Positions 19,608 through 28,440 of a stretch of 64,000 nucleotides of DNA are shown here, in pieces. The notes under the pieces were generated by a model. That model did not search any database, was not told the DNA's origin, and was given only the letters and a program-made list of their open reading frames with translations. Each line of letters starts with the position of its first letter. Within the stretch, counting starts at the first letter, position 1. The position numbers and the translations under genes were made by a program. The DNA comes from Streptomyces fulvorobeus (GTDB lineage Bacteria > Actinomycetota > Actinomycetes > Streptomycetales > Streptomycetaceae), in the NCBI RefSeq assembly GCF_013167895.1, contig NZ_BLWC01000001.1, positions 6,262,001 through 6,326,000 of the forward strand, in the 5' to 3' direction.

Positions 19608-21173
19608 GTGCTCTCGGAGCTGTTCCCGCACCTGTCCGCATTGTTGGTCGAGGAGATCGAGCGACGGCCGGACAGGGTGGTGCTGCGGACGCGGGCGCGG
19701 GCGGCGACCGCGGTCTGTCGGTGCGGCCAGGGCTCGACGCGGGTGCATGGCCGGTTTGTACGCAAGCTGCGTGACGTCGTTATGGGCGGGCTCGATGTTG
19801 TGATCGAGTTTTGCATACGCTGCTTCCGCTGCGAGAACTCTTCCTGCCCGGCGGTGACGTTCGCGGAACAGATCACGGGACTGACAACCCCGCACAGTCG
19901 GCAGACCCTTTTGCTGCGTGGGGTGTTGACGCAGATCGGGCTGGCCCTGGCCGGCCGGGCGGGAGCCCGTCTGGCCTCCGCGGTCGGCATCACCGTGGGC
20001 AAGGACACGCTGTTGCGGCTGGTCAGGGCCCTGCCTGAGCCGGAAGTCAGCGAGGTGAGGGTCCTTGACATCGACGACTTCGCTTTCCGCAAGGGCCGCC
20101 ACTACGGGACGGTGCTGATCGACATGGCCACCCACCGGACGCTGCATCTCTACGACGGGCGTGAGGGCGAGGACCTGGCTGCCTGGCTTCGCGACCATCC
20201 CGAGGTGAAGGTGATCTGCCGGGACCGGTCCAGCGGCTATGCGGAGGGTGCACGTACTGGGGCGCCGCAGGCCCAGCAGGTCGCTGACCGCTGTCACCTG
20301 TGAGCCAATCTTGGTCAGGCGGTGGAGAAGACGGTGAACGGCTACCGCGCCCGTCTGGCCGAACCGCCTTCGGAGCCCGCCGACGCTCCCGGTGAGCCGC
20401 AGGTGGTCCAGCTGACGGCAGCGCTGAAGATCGTGACTCGGCTCCGTGAACAGCATGCAGCTGCCCATGAGCTGTGGCAGCGGGGCATGCCGAAGGCTGC
20501 GATCGGCCGGAAACTCGGGCCGCACCAGGCGACCGTCCGCAAGCTGGTCAACGCCCGTTCCGCGGACGACGTCGTGGCCAAGAACCTGCAGCGGGCGCGT
20601 GACGTCGACCCGTACGTCGGTTACCTGCACCGACGCTGGAACGAAGGTGTCAGAAACGGCGCTCAGCTCCGCCGCGAGATTCAGGAACAGGGCTACCTGG
20701 GAGACGAGTTGGCAGTCCAGTGACATCTGCGGCGCTATCGAACCGGGCGCGGACATGCACCAGACCCGGGGCCCAAGCCTCCATCGGTCCGCGAGGTCAC
20801 CTCCTGGACCATGACCCACCCCGAACACCTGCGTGACGAGAACGCGGACAAGCTCCACCGGCTCCGTGAACGCGATCCCGACCTGGACCGGCTCACCCGG
20901 CACGTCAGGAAATTCGCCGTCATGATGACCGCACGCCACGGCGACCGCCTCGAGGTCTGGATCACCGGAGCCGAACAGGACTCCCTGGCCCCACTCGCAG
21001 GCTTCGCCCGCAACCTCCGACGCGACTTCGACGTCGTCCGCAACGGCTTCTCTCCGCCACACAGTTCCGGCGCCGTCGAGGGCAACATCAACCGGCTGAA
21101 GATGCTCAAGCGGTAGATGTTCGGCCGAGCCAGCCTTGATCTCCTTCGCAAACGCGTCCTGTTCGCACGATGA
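19608..21173 (+). pseudogene. ISL3-family transposase with three in-frame nonsense codons
   Basis: One reading frame runs through the whole transposase: zinc-finger-like N-terminus (CRCGQGSTRVHGRF, CIRCFRCENSSC), catalytic-core segment VSEVRVLDIDDFAFRKG, central helical part, and C-terminal GAVEGNINRLKMLKR-MFGRASLDLL. It is stopped at 20301 (TGA where Trp is expected in ADRWHLWANLGQA), 20721 (TGA for CGA Arg) and 21114 (TAG for CAG Gln). All three are single transitions with no frameshift, so decay looks recent. Confidence 0.9.
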
Positions 21174-21179
21174 GCCAGA

Positions 21180-21510
21180 CCACCTTGTCCGTGATCGTGG
21201 AGATCGTCTGACGGGATACGTCGGCGCCGTAGACCTCCGCGAGGTGGGCCTGGACCTCGCCGGTCGTCAGACCCTTCGCCGTAAGGGAGATGACCATCTC
21301 GTCCACGCCGGACAGACGCTTCTGCCGCTTCTTGACGATCTTCGGATCGAACGATGCGTCGCGGTCACGGGGCACGGATATCTCGACCGGACCGGCGTGC
21401 GTCAGCGCGGTCATCGTTGGTGTCCCATCTGGATCAAGTCCATACGGCCACCACGTGGTCATGTTATCGATGAGCGACGGTTCAGTGCCCTTGCGTAGCC
21501 ATGGTTCCAC
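21180..21510 (-). pseudogene. IS256-family transposase, N-terminal fragment
   Basis: Shows GPVEISVPRDRDASFDPKIV, SGVDEMVISLTAKGLTTGEV and GADVSRQTISTITDKV, typical of the N-terminal DNA-binding part of IS256 transposases. The match ends abruptly after TDKV, where the ISL3 sequence begins. Upstream of about 21,400 the sequence is too diverged to follow. Confidence 0.85.
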
Positions 21511-21744
21511 GCGTTGGAGAAGAAGGTGTCAGGGAAGGCGCCGGCGTCAGCGGCTTGAGCGATCGCAGTTCGTCCGACACGAGCCACGGACGAGAATCCC
21601 TCCTTCCCGCAACCAGACCAACGACCAATGATCAACCGGGCCGACAGTCACACCACGGCCACTTCTGTTGTCACCTCTGAGCGGGAAGAGTGCTCACACC
21701 AAGAATCTTCAGCCGTGACACTGCTGGGCGTGGACGGGCGACTT

Positions 21745-22683
21745 CTACGGCGCAGTACCGTCCTGATGGCGGATTTCCTTGCGGTAAATGCCCGGTGCGG
21801 TTCCAAGTTCGCGTTTGAACGCGAGGGCGAAGGATGCCTCTGAGCTGTAGCCGACGGCGTCTGCGATGACCGCGATGGTCTGGTCGGTGGACGCGAGCCG
21901 GTGGGCTCCCAGCTCAAGGCGCCACCTGGTGAGGTATTCGAGTGGTCCCTTGCCGACGGCAGCCTTGAAACGTGCGGCGAGCGTGGAGCGGGAGACAAGT
22001 GCAGCATCGGCAAGGAGCCGCACCGTCCAGCGGCGTGCGGGATCGGCGTGGATGGCACGCAGGGCCGTGGATACGACTGGATCACCGAGACCCTGCAGCC
22101 ATCCCGCCCGGTCGGGTTGGTGCATGAGATGACATCGCAGGACATCGACCAGCAGGACGACGGCGAGGTGTTCACTGACCACGTGCGCGCCGAGGCCCGC
22201 GGTGCGGGCCTCGTGGTCGATGCGGTTCAGAAGATGCGGGACCATCGTCGCACCCTCGGCGTGGGCGGGCAGGTGGATCAGCGGCGGAAGCGTATCCAGC
22301 AGCAGTTCACGGGCGCGGCGGCCGAAGGCGAAGCTGCCGCCCACCAGACGTGTGCTCACTGGTTGCCCGAGGGGTCCGATCTCGACGCTCGTCGTACCCT
22401 CCGTGGCACGGAAAATGGGAGAAGCCTGCTGCACGCTGGCCCGAGCCGAGGTGGACAGGACGAACTCCTGCGGTCGGGTCAGCAGGAAGGAATCGCCCGT
22501 GCGAAGCTGGAGCGGTTCCTTGAGCCCCGGTGTGTCGATCATGCAGGAGCCGGACAGCACGGAGTTGAATTTCGCGCCAGCGGGTGCGGGAAAACGCAAG
22601 GCCCAGTCACCGTGGCCGGTCAGGGTGGAAGCGCGCTCCGCCCGGACGTCGACAAGAGTCAGGATCTCTTCGAGGGGGTCCAC
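21745..22683 (-). CDS. AraC-family regulator with N-terminal cupin domain
   Basis: About 312 residues from GTG 22683 (VDPLEEILTLVDVR), preceded by GAAGG; a longer frame from 22719 is possible. The N-terminal half is a cupin-type ligand domain (F-N-S-V-L-S-G-S-C, L-R-T-G-D-S-F-L-L). The C-terminal half has two helix-turn-helix motifs (LLADAALVSRSTLAARFK and VIADAVGYSSEASFALAFKR). It is divergent from the DJ-1/PfpI gene with about 100 bases between, so it probably controls that gene in response to a small molecule or stress. Confidence 0.9.
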   Translation of the reverse strand: MDPLEEILTLVDVRAERASTLTGHGDWALRFPAPAGAKFNSVLSGSCMIDTPGLKEPLQLRTGDSFLLTRPQEFVLSTSARASVQQASPIFRATEGTTSVEIGPLGQPVSTRLVGGSFAFGRRARELLLDTLPPLIHLPAHAEGATMVPHLLNRIDHEARTAGLGAHVVSEHLAVVLLVDVLRCHLMHQPDRAGWLQGLGDPVVSTALRAIHADPARRWTVRLLADAALVSRSTLAARFKAAVGKGPLEYLTRWRLELGAHRLASTDQTIAVIADAVGYSSEASFALAFKRELGTAPGIYRKEIRHQDGTAP

Positions 22684-22724
22684 GACTGCTGGACCTTCTA
22701 TAGTTTTAGTAGGACTCACTATGT

Positions 22725-22753
22725 TTGAGAGTCTACGCCACTGCTCCTACCTT
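22725..22753 (+). promoter_or_regulatory. Promoter of the DJ-1/PfpI gene
   Basis: TTGAGA (22725-22730), 17-base spacer, TACCTT (22748-22753). This fits a housekeeping-type promoter about 32 bases ahead of GTG 22785, within the divergent AraC/PfpI gap, where the AraC protein would bind. Confidence 0.55.
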
Positions 22754-22784
22754 GTACTCATCAGCACCGATCAAGGAGCGAACA

Positions 22785-23390
22785 GTGGCTGACAATGCCT
22801 CCAACCGTCCCATCGACAACCGAGTCGCGCTGCCGACTGGCGAGCCCTCCAAGGGCCGCATAGCCATACTGACGGCCGACAAGGTGGAAGACGTGGAGTT
22901 CTTCTACCCGTATTACCGCTTCGTCGAGGCCGGCTACGACGTCGAGGTGATCACTCCGTCCGGTGGTGAGCTCACCGGATACCGTGGCATGGGCCTCACG
23001 GAGACCACGGCTCTGGCCGACGTGGATCCGGCCGACTACCTCATGCTCTATGTGCCTGGGGGCCTCGCCCCGACCGAGATGCGGGAGAATACTGCAGCAC
23101 TCGACTTCGTACGTGCCTTCGCAGCCGCCGAAAAGCCGATCGGACTGGTCTGCCACGGTCCCCAGATGCTCGTCTCGGCCGGGCTCGCCGAGGGACGTCG
23201 TCTCACCTCCTGGTACGAGGTCAGTGAAGAGGTCGAGGCAGCCGGCGGTATCTGGGTCAATGAGCCCGTCGTCCAGGACGGTTCCTTCTTCACCGCCCGC
23301 AAGCCGGGGGACCTGCCTGCAGAGATGTACAAGATCATGGATTATCTTGCCCAGCGGCAGGACGCTGGCACGGGCCACCGGCGCGCGTAG
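22785..23390 (+). CDS. DJ-1/PfpI family protein
   Basis: 201 residues from GTG 22785, preceded by AAGGAG at 22773-22778. The nucleophile elbow is LVCHGPQML with Cys, and the fold starts GRIAILTADKVEDVEFFYPYY. Members of this branch act as glyoxalase III-like or deglycase-like enzymes, chaperones or amidases, so the exact reaction is uncertain. The first about 25 residues are an extra polar tail. It forms a divergent pair with the AraC regulator, suggesting induction by an electrophile or carbonyl compound. Confidence 0.9.
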   Translation: MADNASNRPIDNRVALPTGEPSKGRIAILTADKVEDVEFFYPYYRFVEAGYDVEVITPSGGELTGYRGMGLTETTALADVDPADYLMLYVPGGLAPTEMRENTAALDFVRAFAAAEKPIGLVCHGPQMLVSAGLAEGRRLTSWYEVSEEVEAAGGIWVNEPVVQDGSFFTARKPGDLPAEMYKIMDYLAQRQDAGTGHRRA

Positions 23391-23509
23391 CATTCCGTAT
23401 GCCGGGCGTCACTGAAGCTGGACCAGGGCGGCTTCTTGAGCGCACGCCACCACCGCGTGCTTACCCGCCTGAGCGCCTCAGAGGGGCGCCGATGATCGCC
23501 GTCGCCCCT

Positions 23510-24385
23510 ACTGACCGTTTCAGAATGAGATCGGTGCGGTGGCTTGGCAGTTGGGTGTTGGGTCGGCAGGATCTGGTGGGTGTCTGCTGACCTTGTGCCT
23601 GATGACCTATGGGAACGCATAGCCCCGCTGTTGCCCGTACGACCGCCTCGACGGCACCGGTATCCCGGGCGCTTGCCGGCTGATGACCGGGCTGCTCTGC
23701 GGGGCATCGTGCACGTGCTGCGCAGGGGTGTGAGCTGGCGGGACGTTCTCGCGGAGCCGGTGGGCTGCAGTGGGGTGACGGCCTGGCGGCGTCTACATGA
23801 CTGGACCGAGGCCGGAGTGTGGCCCCGCCTGCATGAGGTTCTCCTGGAGGAACTGCGTAAAGAGGGCCTGCCGGAGATGGACGACGCCTCGATGGACGGC
23901 TCGCACGTCAGGGGGCTCACACCGGAGCTTCGCCGGTCGACCGGGCCTGGCCCGCAGCAAGCGCCACCTGATCGTCGACCGGCACAGGACTTCGCTTGCC
24001 GCCTCCCTGACCGGCGGAAACCGTCACGACGTCACCCAGCTCATGCCGCTGCAGGACGCAATATCGCGCATCCGTGGGCTGCGTGGCCGGCCACGCCACC
24101 GGCCCCGGCGGCTGTTCGCTGATCGCGGGTACGACTTCGACACGTACCGGCGTCTGGTCCGCGCACGCGATACCACACCCACGATCACCCGCCGCGGCAC
24201 CCCGCAGGGCCCGGGACTGGGCAACACACGCTGGGTCGTCGAGCGGACCTTCGCCTGGCTCCACCAATTCAAACGACTGCGCATCCGCTACGAGATGCGA
24301 GCCGACCTCCACCTCGGACTACTCCAACTCGCCTGCGGCATCATCTGCTTGAGACGACTCCGTGCCTCATCCTGAAACGATCAGT
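23510..24385 (+). mobile_element. IS5-family insertion sequence, 876 bp
   Basis: Terminal inverted repeats of 20 bases match at 18 positions: ACTGACCGTTTCAGAATGAG at 23510-23529 against the reverse complement of 24366-24385. They enclose a single transposase region. A short TA-type target duplication is suggested but not clear. Confidence 0.82.
23580..24375 (+). pseudogene. IS5-family transposase, frameshifted
   Basis: The N-terminal part reads SADLVPDDLWERIAPLLP, then ASMDGSHVR with the first catalytic Asp. The C-terminal part in another frame reads HLIVDRHRTSLAASLTGGNRHDV, LFADRGYDFDTYRRL and NTRWVVERTFAWLHQFKRL. Two shifts lie near 23,910-23,960. Some IS5 subgroups use programmed frameshifting, but two shifts in opposite senses and the loss of conserved residues between them favour decay. 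Confidence 0.82.
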
Positions 24386-24451
24386 TACTGACCTTGAAGT
24401 CGTCTTGTCGTAGGGGCTGACGGTTGGTGATTGGCGCGGTATGCCGGAGGT

Positions 24452-25535
24452 ATGAGGTATCCGCAAGGTGGGGGTCTTAACGCGGAGAGACAAGCGTTCC
24501 GTGAGCGGGTCCGGATGGAAGCGGTCGGGATGCTCGCGGACGTGCGGGGCAGTACGGAGATCGCGAAGGAGTTGCGGGTCAGCGTCCGGTCGGTCCAGCG
24601 ATGGCGACGGGCCTGGCGGGAGGCCGGGCAGGACGCGGTCCGTTCCCGCGGTCCAGCGTCCCGTCCGAAGCTGAGCGATGTGCTGTTCGCCGTGCTCGAG
24701 GAGGAGTTGGCCAAGGGCCCGATCCCGCGCGGCTGGCCGGACCAACGATGGACCCTGGCCAGGATCAAGACGCTGATCGGACGGCGGTTCCACAAGAGCA
24801 TGACGTTGTCGAGGATCTCCCAGATGTTGCGGAGGCACGGCTGGAGTCATCAGGTTCCGGCCCGGCGTGCCGTCGAGCGGGACGAGACAGCCGTGGCCAG
24901 CTGGGTGAAGGAGGTGTGGCCGGACCTGGAACTACCGCGGGGCGCTCGGGGCCTGGATCGTCTTCGAAGACGAGGCCGGATCCTCGATGACGCCGCCGGC
25001 CTCTCGAACCTGGGGCCGGCGCGGAACCACTCCGGTTATCCGGGTCCGCGGCCGTTCTCAGATACGTTTCTCCACTGCGGCCCTGTGCTGCTACAAACCT
25101 GGCGAACGTTCTCGCCTGATCTACCGGCCCAAACGTCATACCGATCACCGGAGCGGCGGGCGCAAGAGCTTCGCCTGGACCGAGTATCGCGACCTCCTCA
25201 TCGCCGCCCACCGGCAGCTCCACGGGCCAATCATCCTCATCTGGGTCAACCTGAACGTCCACAAGGACCGCCGCATGCGGGCCTTCATCGACGCGCAGGG
25301 CTGGATCAGCGCCTACCATCTGCCGCCCTACGCACCCGACCTCAACCCGGTGGAAAGCATCTGGTCGATCCTCCGGCGGACCACCCAGGCCAACACCGCT
25401 TTCACCGACCCCGACCACCTCATCCGCCGCCTACGACACGGCCTCCGCCAGATCCAGTACCGCGGCCACCTCATCGACGGATGCCTCACCGCGACCGGAC
25501 TCACATTCACGACACCACGCCTACAACCTCAGTAG
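24452..25535 (+). pseudogene. IS630-family transposase, frameshifted
   Basis: Start ATG 24452 has GGAGG at 24446-24450. N-terminal helix-turn-helix: STEIAKELRVSVRSVQRWRRAW. C-terminal DDE_3 domain: Asp/Glu motif WIVFEDEAG, then LPPYAPDLNPVESIWSILRR. The frame changes at the G run 24939-24942, where removing one G restores RGALGAWIVFEDEAG. This could be a sequencing error, a mutation or the frameshift some IS630 members use. Terminal repeats were not located. Confidence 0.85.
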
Positions 25536-25701
25536 AAGTAAGCGCTCGCCTTCGGCCGATCAGGCAGGTCCCGCCCTTGCCTGCTGCGGCCCTTAAAAGT
25601 GCACGCTCCGACAACGGGCGGGTACCGCACCTGGCTCCGGCAGTGACCAGTCGTGCTGGTCAAGTCGTGCGGCCGGCACGAGGTCGACTCCTGAACGGAA
25701 C

Positions 25702-26253
25702 CTATGCAGTGGCCTCCGAGTTGCTTACTGAGTACATGACGGATCGTCCCTGCTTGTGCCGTTGGACGTGGCCCTTGGCGACGAGCCCCTCGATCGTGTT
25801 GCGGACCACTTGGGCAGAGGGGTTCCGGCCCGGGTGCTTCCGCAGGAACTCCTCATGCACCTCCCTGGCCAGGCGTGGTTCGCCTTGAGTGCGGAGCAGG
25901 TTCAGGACGAGGTCTCTGAGCAGGGGCTGTTTGTCGCCGCCCTTCGGGGTGGCCTGCTTCTCGGGCCGATGGCGACCGCTCGCAGGCAAGTCCGGGGAAA
26001 CTTCGGCGCGGTGCTGCCCCGGTGCTGCGGGGGCTCCCGAAGAGACGCCTTCTTGTGCCCGGCGCGGTGCAGGCGCCGTCGAAGACGGCCCGGTAAGGTT
26101 GCAGATGTTCACCAACAGGGCCTCCTCCTCCCGTAGCGCCTCCACGTAACTCATCAGTTCTGCTTGCCGGCGGCGGTTTTCCTCCAGGTCCGCGGCGGCT
26201 TGTTCCGCGTAGCGCGACTTGAGTGGTGCGGGGGCTGATTCACTCACAGCCAT
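25702..26253 (-). CDS. Putative winged-helix regulator with N-terminal coiled coil
   Basis: 183 residues. Residues about 15-50 (AEQAAADLEENRRRQAELMSY) look like a coiled coil, about 55-105 is a Pro/Ala-rich linker, and about 108-175 resembles a winged helix: LLRDLVLNLLRTQGEPRLAREV, AQVVRNTIEGLVAKGHVQR. I recognise the general type from Streptomyces regulators but no named family. It stands alone between the IS630 remnant and a TetR gene. Confidence 0.7.
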   Translation of the reverse strand: MAVSESAPAPLKSRYAEQAAADLEENRRRQAELMSYVEALREEEALLVNICNLTGPSSTAPAPRRAQEGVSSGAPAAPGQHRAEVSPDLPASGRHRPEKQATPKGGDKQPLLRDLVLNLLRTQGEPRLAREVHEEFLRKHPGRNPSAQVVRNTIEGLVAKGHVQRHKQGRSVMYSVSNSEATA

Positions 26254-26635
26254 TATTCCTTTGTTCGTGGGTGACGCTGCGCATGGTACTCACGGGCCGT
26301 GCCGAGGCAGAGCCGCCGGGAACGTACAAAAGCACACGATATGGCCAGTATGGCTTGAGGTGGCCGCTGCAGGCCGAGCGATGTCCGCTGGATAAGCCAG
26401 GCAACATCCCCCTTTGGTACGAGCCCCGCGGCCATGGTTCAGGTATGTGCCGAACGGCATGTCCTTGGCGTGAGGCCACCCGCTGCGAGGTGAACGCGCC
26501 CACCGATATGGAGGCGGGGCAACTCATCTCGTGAGGTAACCAACCCCGCACGTCGGCTGTCCGCCCATTGGCCACAGCTCTGCAGCAAACGGGTAAGGTA
26601 TGCGACAAAGGGAATCCGTCGGTGGAGTAAGGAGC
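26254..26635. other. Intergenic region
   Basis: About 380 bases with no protein-like frame. It should hold the divergent promoters of the winged-helix protein (leftward) and the TetR regulator (rightward). No clear palindrome was found. Confidence 0.5.
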
Positions 26636-27271
26636 ATGGTGAGCACCAGGAGTTATCACTCCCTGAGGCGCATGCGCTCAGCCTCTGAGACTCGTGCCGC
26701 GATCCTGCGGGCGGCCGAGGACCTCTTCATCGCTCAAGGCTACTCCACCGTCACGGTGGGAAAGATCGCCGCGACTGCTCAAGTGGCGACGCAGACCGTC
26801 TACAGCAGTACGGGTGGCAAGGCGGAAATCCTTATGGAACTGCTTATCCCCGCCATCGAAGACCCGAGTGTTGCGCGTACGATGCGTCAGATCACCGAGA
26901 CCGAGGATCCGCGTGAGGTCATCAACGCCACCGCGCAGGGGACACGGCAAGCACACGAGGGGCACTGGCAAATGCTGGAGGCCCTGGTGCCCCAGTGCCA
27001 TGCCGAGCCCACCGCTGCAGCGGTGCTGGCGGCAGGCAATGCGGAGTTCATGAAGGTGCTCACGCTCATCGCTGAGCGGCTGCGGGACCTCAATGCGCTG
27101 CGTCCGGACTTGACCACGGACAAGGCCGCCGACTTGCTCTGGTTCCACCTGGGCCAGGACGCCTGGTTCAGCCTGGTCGGCCACCGGCACTGGAGTTTCG
27201 ATGATGCCGAGGAATGGCTGGCGAAAGCAGCAAAATGGGCACTGCTCGCAGACCCTGAGGTCGAGCGGTAG
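26636..27271 (+). CDS. TetR-family transcriptional regulator
   Basis: About 211 residues. The N-terminal helix-turn-helix reads ASETRAAILRAAEDLFIAQGYSTVTVGKIAATAQVATQTVYSS, shown here as key blocks only: TRAAILRAAEDLF and TVGKIAATAQVATQTVY. The C-terminal ligand domain is unclassified. AAGGAG at 26629-26634 lies very close to ATG 26636, so GTG 26639 may be the real start. No divergent partner: the target is unclear, possibly itself. Confidence 0.87.
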   Translation: MVSTRSYHSLRRMRSASETRAAILRAAEDLFIAQGYSTVTVGKIAATAQVATQTVYSSTGGKAEILMELLIPAIEDPSVARTMRQITETEDPREVINATAQGTRQAHEGHWQMLEALVPQCHAEPTAAAVLAAGNAEFMKVLTLIAERLRDLNALRPDLTTDKAADLLWFHLGQDAWFSLVGHRHWSFDDAEEWLAKAAKWALLADPEVER

Positions 27272-27770
27272 CGGGTCCGTCCGTTGCCTCAGGGCAAGCT
27301 CTCCCTCGCCGCCGGCGTACGCGTCCGGCGAGAAGTTCCTGAGCACGCTCTGACGGAGCCCCTGACTTATCGCTGGGGTCTCGCGGGTCCTCTCTTGACG
27401 CCGCTGACGCTTCCGGTGCTTTCTCTCCGCGGACTGGAAGAAGGCATCGTCGGCAACGACCGCTGGTCGGTGGAGCGTTTCTATGCCGGTGGGAACCGCA
27501 GATGACCACGCGGAGTGCCGTACTCCGTCGACGCGACGTACGGTCACCATGCCGTATCGACTGTCGCCGGCGCCGGAGTACCTACGGCTCGGAGCCTGCT
27601 CATGCTCTGGCGCCGGCGACATCGTCGATTTCATAGGGATACACGTGGGTCACCGCCAAAGCGGTGGCGTGACGCCGCGGTACTGGCATGGGCCATTCGG
27701 TGCAGCGGGTGGGCCGGGGCCCTCCGAGGTGCTCAGAAGGGCGGACGACACCTGAACCTGAGCCGGTTCT
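27272..27770. other. Intergenic region without recognisable features
   Basis: About 500 bases between convergent TetR and hemerythrin genes. Frames on both strands are Arg/Pro-rich and not protein-like. Nothing identified. Confidence 0.5.
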
Positions 27771-28406
27771 TCAGCTCGCGCCCGCACCAGAAAGTACTGC
27801 AAGTGCTGCCCGGGCCTGTTCCCGCATGACAGGTACGAACTCCAGCGCAGGTGCAGGAAGCCCCGACAGGATGAGAGCCACCTCCTGGGGTGTCCCGACC
27901 TCGTCGAAGAACCCCACCGTCAGGTGCGCCGCTTCCGGGGGGGAGGTGATGATGACCTCCTGCGAGAAGTCCGCCCAGCTTTCGGAGGGCAGCTTCTCCA
28001 GGGCGGGGAACAGGATGGGTTCCTCGTGGTCCAGGTGGCGGTGGACGAGATCACGTACCACTTCGGCCGCTCGGTGCAGGCCCTCCCGGTCGGCGTCGCT
28101 CTCGGCCGGAGCGTTTTCCAGCGCATCAAGCGCCCCGTCCAGCTGGTCGTGCTCCTTGCTGAGGGCGGCGAGCTCTTCGGCTGCCTCCGGAGCAACGGCG
28201 GAAATCATCGGCCAGAGCTGTTGGTCCTCCGTCTTGTGGTGGTGGTGCAGGTTCTTGACCAGGTAGTCGCGCAGTTCGGCGACAGCTGCGAGAGGTGCTG
28301 ACGGACGCAGTGCAGCCTGCGACAACAGCGTGGTGGCGCGACGGTGCAAGCCATGGGACAGGCGCGTCTCAGTAACAGCGACGGCTTCCGTACCAGAACG
28401 ATTCAT
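27771..28406 (-). CDS. Hemerythrin (HHE) domain protein
   Basis: 211 residues. Metal-ligand pattern: an early His (LSHGLHRRATTL), HHHHKTEDQQLWP, EHDQLDGAL and a later HRHLDHEEPILFPAL, as in bacterial hemerythrin-like proteins that bind a di-iron centre and act in O2/NO sensing or oxidative stress. There is no ribosome-binding site before ATG 28406; a -10-like TAGAGT sits 7 bases upstream, so the transcript is probably leaderless. Confidence 0.92.
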   Translation of the reverse strand: MNRSGTEAVAVTETRLSHGLHRRATTLLSQAALRPSAPLAAVAELRDYLVKNLHHHHKTEDQQLWPMISAVAPEAAEELAALSKEHDQLDGALDALENAPAESDADREGLHRAAEVVRDLVHRHLDHEEPILFPALEKLPSESWADFSQEVIITSPPEAAHLTVGFFDEVGTPQEVALILSGLPAPALEFVPVMREQARAALAVLSGAGAS

Positions 28407-28440
28407 AGTGTGGACTCTAATCGATAGATGGCACTCTATG
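28404..28440 (-). promoter_or_regulatory. Inverted repeat and promoter at the hemerythrin start
   Basis: Arms 28404-28419 and 28425-28440 match at 12 of 16 positions around a 5-base spacer (CATAGTGTGGACTCTA with TAGATGGCACTCTATG). On the minus strand TAGAGT (28419-28414) acts as -10. The repeat covers the promoter and start codon, where a repressor would block transcription. Confidence 0.5.

Larger units (their letters stand above)
18945..21510 (-). mobile_element. IS256-family element interrupted by an ISL3-family element
   Basis: The left end starts near 18945 with GGGTCTGTCAATCGAACGG, like IS256-group termini in Streptomyces. Minus-strand transposase pieces flank a plus-strand ISL3 transposase gene: the N-terminal piece is at 21180-21510 and the middle/C-terminal piece at 18960-19560. 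The exact right end and the target duplication of the ISL3 insertion could not be fixed by eye. Sequence next to both junctions has diverged. Confidence 0.75.

Noticed and set aside
23580..24375. Programmed frameshift giving a working IS5-type transposase
   Set aside because: Two shifts of opposite sense with loss of conserved residues between them fit decay better than one programmed slip.
27272..27770. Short frames between TetR and hemerythrin genes
   Set aside because: No ribosome site, no family resemblance, and similar-length frames exist in all six phases.
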